Assembly: GCA_047639575.1 (NCBI GenBank)
Contig: JBLIOB010000041.1
Span: 1 to 20,262 of the forward strand
From: JBLIOB01 sp047639575
Lineage (GTDB): Bacteria > Bacteroidota > Bacteroidia > Flavobacteriales_D > Parvicellaceae
Reading direction: 5' to 3'
DNA: 20,262 nt
Under the pieces are notes generated by a model. That model ran no database searches. It had not been told where the DNA came from and saw nothing but the letters and a program-made list of their open reading frames with translations. The position numbers and the translations under genes were made by a program. The number at the start of each line of letters is the position of its first letter. Position 1 is the stretch's first letter. Shown one piece after another: positions 14,245 through 20,262 of this stretch.

Positions 14245-14280
14245 TAAAAAAACCCGACTTGGTTTAAGCAAGTCAGGTTT
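14245..14280 (-). terminator. Intrinsic terminator of glutamate dehydrogenase gene
   Basis: Read on the minus strand, AAACCTGACTTG (14280-14269) pairs with CAAGTCGGGTTT (14261-14250) through a 7-nt loop, with one G-U wobble, and the stem runs into a T tract (14251-14245 region). On the plus strand the same stem has a C-A mismatch and no T tract, so it serves the minus-strand gene ending at 14309 rather than the hemoglobin gene. Confidence 0.88.
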
Positions 14281-14308
14281 ACATTTCCTAAAGGAAATCT
14301 TAATTCTA

Positions 14309-15685
14309 TTAAACTAGACCTTGATCAATCATTGCATCTGCAACTTTTACAAAACCTGCAACGTTCGCTCCTTTTACATAATCAACGTATCCGTCTTCAT
14401 CAGTTCCATAAGCCACACATGCATCATGAATTGAAACCATGATACTGTGAAGTTTTTCATCCACTTCTTCTCTTGTCCAAGATAGTCTTAAAGAGTTCTG
14501 AGACATTTCCAAACCTGACGTTGCAACACCACCAGCGTTAGACGCTTTTCCAGGTGAAAACAAAATCTTGGCTTGATGGAAATTAGCAATTGCTTCTGGC
14601 GTACATGGCATGTTAGCACCTTCAGCAACACAAATACATCCATTTCCAATAAGAACTGCTGCTTCTTCTTCGTTTAACTCGTTTTGAGTAGCACAAGGAA
14701 GTGCAATATCACAAGCAACAGTCCAAGGTCTTTGTCCTTCATGGAAAGTAACACCTTCATGAGCATCAGCATATTCCTTGATTCTTCCTCTTCTATTATT
14801 TTTCAAATCCATGATCCAAGCTAATTTCTCAGCATTGATACCCGCTGGATCGTGAATAAATCCTTTTGAATCAGAAAAAGTAACCACTTTACCACCTAGC
14901 TCAGTTGCTTTTTCACAAGCATATTGTGCTACGTTTCCAGATCCTGAAACAACAACCGTTTTTCCTTGAAAAGAATCACTGTTTTTCTTCAACATCTCTT
15001 TAGCAAAGTATACTGTTCCGTATCCAGTTGCTTCTGGTCTAATTAATGATCCACCCCAGTTTCTACCTTTTCCGGTAAGAACCCCAGTAAACTCATTTCT
15101 TAATCTCTTGTATTGACCAAACATGTATCCGATTTCTCTTCCACCTACTCCAATGTCTCCCGCAGGAACATCTGTATCTGGTCCAATATGTCTTTGAAGT
15201 TCAGTCATAAAAGACTGGCAAAACTTCATTACTTCGTTATCTGATTTTCCTTTAGGATTAAAATCAGACCCACCCTTACCACCGCCCATAGGAAGTGTAG
15301 TTAGTGAGTTTTTGAAAATTTGTTCAAATCCTAAAAACTTAAGAATCGAAAGATTCACAGATGGATGAAATCTTAATCCACCTTTATAAGGTCCAATTGC
15401 AGAATTAAATTCAACTCTATAACCTCTGTTCACTTGAACACCACCTTTATCGTCTAACCAAGGAACTCTAAACATTAGGGTTCTTTCTGGCTCTACTACT
15501 CTTTCAAGAATCTTGTGCTCCTTATACTTAGGGTGCTTATCCATGAAAGGAATTACAGCTTCGGCAACTTCATGCACTGCTTGTAAAAACTCTGCTTCGT
15601 GTCCGTTCTTGGCTTTCACCTGATCCATAAAAGCATCTATTTCTGCCTGAAATGGTGACGCAACAGCTTGATCTATACTTGTCAT
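14309..15685 (-). CDS. gdhA: NADP-type glutamate dehydrogenase
   Basis: Encodes 458 residues, the normal length of hexameric class I GDH (E. coli GdhA 447). It catalyses reductive amination of 2-oxoglutarate by ammonium to L-glutamate in the cytosol. Diagnostic segments: GPYKGGLRFHPSV (98-110, substrate lysine), LPMGGGKGGSDFNPKGKS (131-148, catalytic Lys137), PAGDIGVGGREIGYMFG (174-190, Asp177), TGYGTVYFA before the Rossmann core with VVVSGSGNVAQY and FSDSKG, and SNAGGVATSGLEMSQNS. The Ser after the second strand (FSDS) fits NADP(H) preference. The gene stands alone with its own promoter box and terminator. Nothing unusual is seen. Confidence 0.97.
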   Translation of the reverse strand: MTSIDQAVASPFQAEIDAFMDQVKAKNGHEAEFLQAVHEVAEAVIPFMDKHPKYKEHKILERVVEPERTLMFRVPWLDDKGGVQVNRGYRVEFNSAIGPYKGGLRFHPSVNLSILKFLGFEQIFKNSLTTLPMGGGKGGSDFNPKGKSDNEVMKFCQSFMTELQRHIGPDTDVPAGDIGVGGREIGYMFGQYKRLRNEFTGVLTGKGRNWGGSLIRPEATGYGTVYFAKEMLKKNSDSFQGKTVVVSGSGNVAQYACEKATELGGKVVTFSDSKGFIHDPAGINAEKLAWIMDLKNNRRGRIKEYADAHEGVTFHEGQRPWTVACDIALPCATQNELNEEEAAVLIGNGCICVAEGANMPCTPEAIANFHQAKILFSPGKASNAGGVATSGLEMSQNSLRLSWTREEVDEKLHSIMVSIHDACVAYGTDEDGYVDYVKGANVAGFVKVADAMIDQGLV

Positions 15686-15714
15686 TTCCTTGTTGTTATT
15701 TTTAAACTAGATGG

Positions 15715-15744
15715 CAAATGTATAGAATTTTTACATTCGGAAAA
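15715..15744 (-). promoter_or_regulatory. gdhA promoter
   Basis: On the minus strand TACATTTG (15722-15715) matches TAnnTTTG exactly and is preceded 18 bp upstream by TTTT (15744-15741), a weak version of the -33 TTTG element. The predicted start is near 15708, giving a leader of about 23 nt before the ATG at 15685. Confidence 0.5.
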
Positions 15745-15813
15745 CACCTCTGTATCATTTACTGCATTGGACTACAGAGATTTCTTATCGATGGTCTTTT
15801 AGGTGACTTTTAG

Positions 15814-15833
15814 TTGTTATGCACGCATAACAA
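15814..15833. repeat. Near-perfect 20-bp palindrome between gdhA and dprA
   Basis: TTGTTATGC (15814-15822) and GCATAACAA (15825-15833) are perfect 9-bp arms around a 2-bp centre. It lies 16 bp beyond the dprA stop and about 130 bp upstream of the gdhA start. With no T tract on the minus side it is a poor intrinsic terminator for dprA; a dimeric regulator site for gdhA is an alternative. Confidence 0.45.
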
Positions 15834-15848
15834 AAATGATTGGTTTTA

Positions 15849-16946
15849 CTAGGCCAACTCATATATCTTTCCAGGTAATTGTCTTACAATACCATTGAAT
15901 TCCATTAACAACAAAGCAGTAGATAATTCGCTCATCGATTTTTCTAATTTTTCCGCCAAGTCGTCAATTCCGATTAAAGATTTTTCTTGAATTATTTGCA
16001 CTACCCCTTTTTCCAGACCAGAAAGATTTTCAAACATTTTAAATTGAACCGCTTTCGGTTTTTCACTATCCCAATTCATCAGATAAAGAAAATCTTGGGG
16101 TGTTTCCAATAAATGTGCTCGATTTGTTTTTATCAAAAAATTACATCCTGCGGATTTAGCATCTGTTACTCTTCCTGGAAGAGCAAACACATCTCTACCG
16201 TATGCGTTAGCCAAATCAGCGGTAATTAACGAACCTCCTTTTCTTGCAGATTCTACAACAATTGTTGCTTGGGAAATACCTGCAACAATTCTATTTCGCT
16301 TTGGGAAATTTTCTCGATCAGGAATTGTTCCAGATAAAAACTCCGTAATCCAACCGCCTTCTTCCAGTATTTGATTTGCAAACCCTCGATGTCGATGTGG
16401 GTAAATTCTATCAAAACCATGCGCTAATGAACAATAAGTAGGAACACCTTTATCTAAACAGTGTTTATGGGCCGTAATATCAATACCATAAGCTAAACCA
16501 CTATGAACCGCAATATTTTTGCCAGCTAAAAGATCTATCAGTTGTTCTACAAAATCGCGCCCATAACTAGTGCATTCTCTCGTTCCAACAACGCTTACTG
16601 ACCGCTTCTCGTTCAATGGCCCATTTCCTTTGTAAAACAATAAGATTGGGCTATCGATACAATTTATAAGGTTATTTGGGTAATCACTTTCTGATATTGA
16701 AATCGTTGAGATGTTGTGCTTTTCAATAAATGCAAGTTCGCGCTCGGCAATTACCAAAGTGTTTTTTTTGGCAACGCTTTCAGCAAGCGCAGGACCTACC
16801 CGTTTTAATGTCTTCAGGGCTTTTTGTGATTCATTGAAAATGTTTTGAGCAGATCCAAAAAAGTTTAATAACTCCTTACCTACAATTGGACCAATTCCTT
16901 CTACCTGAGTTAATGCAATTAGATATTGCAATTCTGTTTTTTCCAT
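15849..16946 (-). CDS. dprA: DNA-processing protein DprA/Smf
   Basis: Encodes 365 residues, normal for DprA. It binds single-stranded DNA in natural transformation and loads RecA. Residues about 1-60 are helix-hairpin-helix-like (VEGIGPIVGKELLNFFG, RVGPALAESV). Residues about 85-290 are the Rossmann-like DprA core with all hallmark motifs: DYPNNL (88-93), VSVVGTRECTSYG (117-129), VHSGLAYGIDITAHKHCL (147-164), FPKRNRIVAGIS (214-225), VVESARKGGSLITADLA (230-246) and GRDVFALPG (250-258). Residues about 305-365 are a C-terminal winged helix of the DML1 type. The gene appears intact. It is divergent from the TonB receptor gene and co-directional with, but 163 bp from, gdhA. Confidence 0.96.
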   Translation of the reverse strand: MEKTELQYLIALTQVEGIGPIVGKELLNFFGSAQNIFNESQKALKTLKRVGPALAESVAKKNTLVIAERELAFIEKHNISTISISESDYPNNLINCIDSPILLFYKGNGPLNEKRSVSVVGTRECTSYGRDFVEQLIDLLAGKNIAVHSGLAYGIDITAHKHCLDKGVPTYCSLAHGFDRIYPHRHRGFANQILEEGGWITEFLSGTIPDRENFPKRNRIVAGISQATIVVESARKGGSLITADLANAYGRDVFALPGRVTDAKSAGCNFLIKTNRAHLLETPQDFLYLMNWDSEKPKAVQFKMFENLSGLEKGVVQIIQEKSLIGIDDLAEKLEKSMSELSTALLLMEFNGIVRQLPGKIYELA

Positions 16947-16970
16947 GGAACGTCAACATTATGCTTCCAG

Positions 16971-16989
16971 AACGTAATCTATTTACGTT
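16971..16989. promoter_or_regulatory. Inverted repeat AACGTAA-N5-TTACGTT in divergent spacer
   Basis: Perfect 7-bp arms (16971-16977 and 16983-16989) with a 5-bp centre lie 24 bp upstream of the dprA ATG and 120 bp upstream of the TonB receptor ATG. The geometry fits a dimeric transcription-factor site controlling one or both genes; no regulator is identifiable here. Confidence 0.4.
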
Positions 16990-17109
16990 TTAAAATAGTT
17001 TTATAAAATAGCAGCATCTTTTTAGACAAATTAGTTGATTCAATTTTCCTATATTGCCTTAACTCATCCGCCCTGTTTTCAATTTATATGAGTAAATAAG
17101 AACGATCAA

Positions 17110-19521
17110 ATGGCTAAACTGTATATTCTCCTGTTTTTTCTTGCGCCTATTTTTTGCTTCGCGCAAATGGGCAAATTAAAAGGAAAACTTGTTGATGACC
17201 TGGGTTATGAATTAATAGGAAGCGATATTTATCTAGATGATAAAATGGTTGCCACTACTAATAACTCCGGTGAATACGAAATTGAAGCCACGGCTGGAAA
17301 GCACTTTATTACCTTTAAATCTTTTGGCTTTATTGACGTTTCAGAATCGATCCTTTTTATCGAAGGAGAGACGCTAACGCACAATATCACTTACAAAGAA
17401 GACAAAAACTTAATTGAAGAAGTGGTTGTATCAGCAGGGAAATTTGAGCAAAAATTAAGCGAGTTAACCGTTTCAATGTCTGTTCTAAAACCAGATTTAC
17501 TGGAAAGTAAAAGCACTGTATCCTGTGAAGAAATATTGGATCAAGTACCTGGTGTTAATATGCAGGAAGATCAAATCTCTATTCGTGGAGGAGCAGGTTT
17601 TAGCTACGGTGCTGGCAGTAGAGTATTACTAATGGTGGACGATATACCAATGCTTGCTGGGGATGCGAACGACATTAAATGGAACTCACTTCCAATCGAA
17701 AACTTAGAACAAATAGAAATTATCAAAGGAGCTTCATCTGTTCTTTATGGGTCTTCAGCTTTGAACGGTGTTGTACATATTAGAACTGGTTTTCCTAAAA
17801 TTAAACCACGGACTAACGTTCGAATATTTACAGGGTTTTACGACACCCCATATGCAGATTACAAAGGTTCAAGTTTAAGCGGAACCGGAGATACGATTTT
17901 AAAAAGAAAGGATCAAAGATGGTCGAATAAACCACTCTACTATACGGGTATTAATTTCTTCCACTCGCGAAGAGTTAAAGATAACTTAGACGTAACATTT
18001 GGTGGCGCTGGATTTAAAGATATAGGGTATCGGCAAGGGGCATTTGAAGAACGTGTACGATTCAATACCAACCTTAGGTACCGTTCTAAAAAAATAGATG
18101 GACTCGCAGTTGGGCTTAATTTCAATGCTCAAGTTCAAAGAGGTTCTTTGTTTTTCATTTGGCAGAATGCAGATAGTGTATTAATTCCCCAAGGTGGAAC
18201 GGATCCTGCTACAACTACCCTAAGTGATTATAATTCATATCGAATAAACGTAGATCCATACATTACTTATTTCTCCAAAAAAGGATATAAACATAGTTTA
18301 CGTACGAGATGGTATAACACCACAAACGTGAATAACACAGAACAGGGAGCAACGGCTAACACGTTGTTTGCGGAATATCAGTTTGCCAAACGCAACAAGG
18401 AAAAAGCATACAATTTCACTACAGGAATAACTACCATGTATACGAATGTTGGGTCAGAACTTTATGGCGATCACAACTCCAATAACATCGCCCTATATGC
18501 ACAATTTGATAAAAAATATTTCGACAAGCTCAATCTCTCTGCAGGAGTTCGAGCGGAGTACTTTCGAATAGACAATACCATTACTAGATCAACATTTACT
18601 ATTGGCGAAAAAAAGCTGCCGCTTCAACCTGTATTTAGAGCTGGTGCCGCATACGAATTAGGCGAATTCACTTTTTTACGAGGTTCATTTGGTCAAGGAT
18701 ATCGATTCCCAACAATTGCAGAAAAATACGTTTCAACCGCAGTAAGTTTATTGAATATTTTCCCAAGTCCAAATATTGAAGCGGAAACTGGTTGGAGTGC
18801 TGAAATTGGTATTAAACAAGGATTCAAGATTAGAAAATTCCAAGGTTACGTGGACGTTGCCGGATTTGTGACGAGCTATCAAAACATGATGGAATTTACA
18901 TTTGGGATTTATGAATCAGATGGTACACCATCAGACCCGTCTACCATTACTTCGGCACCAGATCCCGTTGCAGCTTATGTAGCTCGATTTGGGGCTCAGT
19001 CCAAAAATATTCAAGCAGCCAGAATTTCCGGTGTTGACATGTCAATTGTAGGAAAAGGCAATTTCACTGATGATTTTGGAATTAGCATATTGGCCGGCTA
19101 CACCTACATGAATCCAATTGCAATTGATGCAGATTCTGCATATATATCAACTTTTAGTGATCCTGAATCTAAGATCTTGAAATACCGATTTAATCATTTG
19201 ATAAAAGGGGATATTCAATTTGATTATAAAAAATGGGCTGTTGGCTTTAGTGCCCGTTTTAACAGCTTCGCGCCAAACATTGACTACCAGTTTCAGTATC
19301 CTTTGATAGGCAATATAGCCATCCTACCAGGGATGGATGAATATCGTAGAATTCATGACAAAGGAGATTGGGTTTTTGATTCTAGACTTGCTTACCAAAT
19401 AAGTGATCATATTAAAGGGTCATTTGTTGTTAAAAATGTATTCAATAGAGAATATATGAGTCGACCAGGGGATGTAATGCCTCCAAGAACATTCGCTTTT
19501 CAGTTTTCTTTTAAGGTTTAA
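17110..19521 (+). CDS. TonB-dependent outer-membrane receptor
   Basis: Encodes 803 residues. Signal peptide about 1-19 (MAKLYILLFFLAPIFCFAQ). Residues about 22-95 form a carboxypeptidase-regulatory-like beta sandwich (GKLVDDLGYELIGSDIYLDD, GEYEIEATAGKHFITF), the usual N-terminal extension of Bacteroidota receptors. EEVVVSAGKFEQKLSELTVS (103-122) leads into the plug domain (about 112-228: ILDQVPGVNMQ, QISIRGGAGFSYG, LLMVDDIPM, IEIIKGASSVLYGSSALNGVVHI). The rest is a 22-strand-type beta barrel ending in aromatic-rich QFSFKV. It imports a ligand across the outer membrane using TonB-ExbBD energy. There is no SusD partner downstream, so siderophore, cobalamin, metal or small-molecule uptake is as likely as glycan; the ligand is not readable. 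The 3' end overlaps the convergent gene at 19511 by 11 bp. Confidence 0.95.
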   Translation: MAKLYILLFFLAPIFCFAQMGKLKGKLVDDLGYELIGSDIYLDDKMVATTNNSGEYEIEATAGKHFITFKSFGFIDVSESILFIEGETLTHNITYKEDKNLIEEVVVSAGKFEQKLSELTVSMSVLKPDLLESKSTVSCEEILDQVPGVNMQEDQISIRGGAGFSYGAGSRVLLMVDDIPMLAGDANDIKWNSLPIENLEQIEIIKGASSVLYGSSALNGVVHIRTGFPKIKPRTNVRIFTGFYDTPYADYKGSSLSGTGDTILKRKDQRWSNKPLYYTGINFFHSRRVKDNLDVTFGGAGFKDIGYRQGAFEERVRFNTNLRYRSKKIDGLAVGLNFNAQVQRGSLFFIWQNADSVLIPQGGTDPATTTLSDYNSYRINVDPYITYFSKKGYKHSLRTRWYNTTNVNNTEQGATANTLFAEYQFAKRNKEKAYNFTTGITTMYTNVGSELYGDHNSNNIALYAQFDKKYFDKLNLSAGVRAEYFRIDNTITRSTFTIGEKKLPLQPVFRAGAAYELGEFTFLRGSFGQGYRFPTIAEKYVSTAVSLLNIFPSPNIEAETGWSAEIGIKQGFKIRKFQGYVDVAGFVTSYQNMMEFTFGIYESDGTPSDPSTITSAPDPVAAYVARFGAQSKNIQAARISGVDMSIVGKGNFTDDFGISILAGYTYMNPIAIDADSAYISTFSDPESKILKYRFNHLIKGDIQFDYKKWAVGFSARFNSFAPNIDYQFQYPLIGNIAILPGMDEYRRIHDKGDWVFDSRLAYQISDHIKGSFVVKNVFNREYMSRPGDVMPPRTFAFQFSFKV

Positions 19522-20262
19522 CGAACTTAGACTCGAGCAAAGCATGATCTGACAAATACATGTTGAGATTCTTGAACCCCATCAACTTTGCCCTTGAAAT
19601 CTTTTCGGCAACTCTAATCCAATCACTGTTTTCATCTTTGAGAACAAAATCAATCCGTTTCGGAATTTTACCATCTGATTTGTAAAGTCCATTATCTGGA
19701 AAGTTTGAAGTGAATTTTAAGTCGCTACTTATTATATTTGCATCAATTACAGAACAGGTAGATTTGAGCTCAATAAACGCTGCAGAATCTGCACTTGTAT
19801 TGAAGTCACCGACAATCCAAAAATCCTTTCTATAATAATCTTGCATCATCGTATTAATACGTCTATACTGAAAACTTCTAACCATTTGTTCTTTCACTCC
19901 TTGACCAGATTGAAGATGTGTATTCGCAATTACTAGGTTTGTATCCTTAAAACGGATTGTAGCGGATTGAATTCCTTTCCTGGCCATTTTATCCACGCCA
20001 CTAGAGTTTGTATAATAGGAAATATCATAGTCAATAATTTTATACTTGGAGAATATCATTAATCCTGAAGTAAACCGAAGTCCTCGTTTACCAGGCTTAA
20101 CGTAATAAGGATAAACTGAACTTAAACTATCCATCAATCTCTTCTTAAATCTTGAGTGAAACAACTCTTGCAAACAAAGCACATCAGCTTCAGTTTTCAT
20201 CAATGTTGCACTTATTTGATCAACCCTTTCTAATTGATAATCTGGTAGTATTTCCGGTCTTA
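19511..20262 (-). CDS. Endonuclease/exonuclease/phosphatase-family protein (5' end outside window)
   Basis: The frame stays open to the right edge (upstream residues read RPEILPDYQLERVDQISATL before MKTEAD), so the N-terminus lies beyond the window and the ATG at 20200 is internal. At least 250 residues are visible. All EEP-superfamily metal and catalytic motifs are present in order: ADVLCLQELF (metal-binding Glu), VIANTHLQSG, FWIVGDFNTSADS, and the final YLSDHALLESKFV (Asp-His). The family hydrolyses phosphodiester or phosphate-ester bonds, covering DNases, sphingomyelinases and inositol phosphatases. The KRGLRFTSGLMIFSKYKI segment resembles neutral-sphingomyelinase-like members more than ExoIII. 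Whether it is secreted depends on the missing N-terminus. It converges on the TonB receptor gene with an 11-bp overlap. Confidence 0.9.
   Translation of the reverse strand, partial: RPEILPDYQLERVDQISATLMKTEADVLCLQELFHSRFKKRLMDSLSSVYPYYVKPGKRGLRFTSGLMIFSKYKIIDYDISYYTNSSGVDKMARKGIQSATIRFKDTNLVIANTHLQSGQGVKEQMVRSFQYRRINTMMQDYYRKDFWIVGDFNTSADSAAFIELKSTCSVIDANIISSDLKFTSNFPDNGLYKSDGKIPKRIDFVLKDENSDWIRVAEKISRAKLMGFKNLNMYLSDHALLESKFVKP

Noticed and set aside
14245..14280. Hairpin as terminator of the hemoglobin gene (plus strand)
   Set aside because: On the plus strand the stem has a C-A mismatch and no T tract; both features favour the minus-strand gdhA transcript.

Overview
The window looks like a chromosomal segment of a Bacteroidota species, most likely Flavobacteriales. 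The reasons are an SprB-repeat adhesin, two secreted proteins with type IX secretion (T9SS) C-terminal sorting domains, a TonB-dependent receptor with an N-terminal carboxypeptidase-regulatory-like domain, low GC, poor Shine-Dalgarno sites, and several TAnnTTTG (-7) promoter boxes ahead of genes. No tRNA, rRNA, CRISPR array or insertion sequence was seen. No gene-free stretch exceeds about 205 bp.

Region 1 (1-8252) is read entirely on the minus strand, so in gene order it runs from 8252 down to 1. It encodes a TMTC-like membrane glycosyltransferase with TPRs, an aspartyl/asparaginyl beta-hydroxylase (AspH) family oxygenase, a second TMTC-like protein, an FIH/JmjC-type cupin oxygenase, a small secreted protein, and a secreted SprB-repeat adhesin cut by the left edge. 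The adhesin has no stop codon inside the window, so a simple ORF scan misses it. In animals, TMTC proteins O-mannosylate cadherin-type beta-sandwich domains and AspH hydroxylates secreted repeat domains. Finding bacterial relatives of both beside a surface adhesin with Ig-like repeats suggests a surface-modification locus. The FIH-like protein has lost the carboxylate iron ligand: the motif is His-x-Ala instead of His-x-Asp.

Region 2 (8253-12870) holds a T9SS cargo protein (plus) whose signal peptide is broken by a one-base frameshift in a T5 run. Its middle looks like the tail of an arylsulfotransferase-like protein joined to PKD/Ig-like modules. A class I methyltransferase (plus) follows, then a complete arylsulfotransferase-like T9SS protein (minus) that has no ATG start.

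Region 3 (12870-20262) is mostly housekeeping: a DUF1573 lipid-free secreted protein (minus), a group III truncated hemoglobin (plus), NADP-type glutamate dehydrogenase (minus) with a clear promoter and intrinsic terminator, DprA (minus), a TonB-dependent receptor (plus), and an endonuclease/exonuclease/phosphatase-family protein (minus) running off the right edge. The last two genes converge and overlap by 11 bp.
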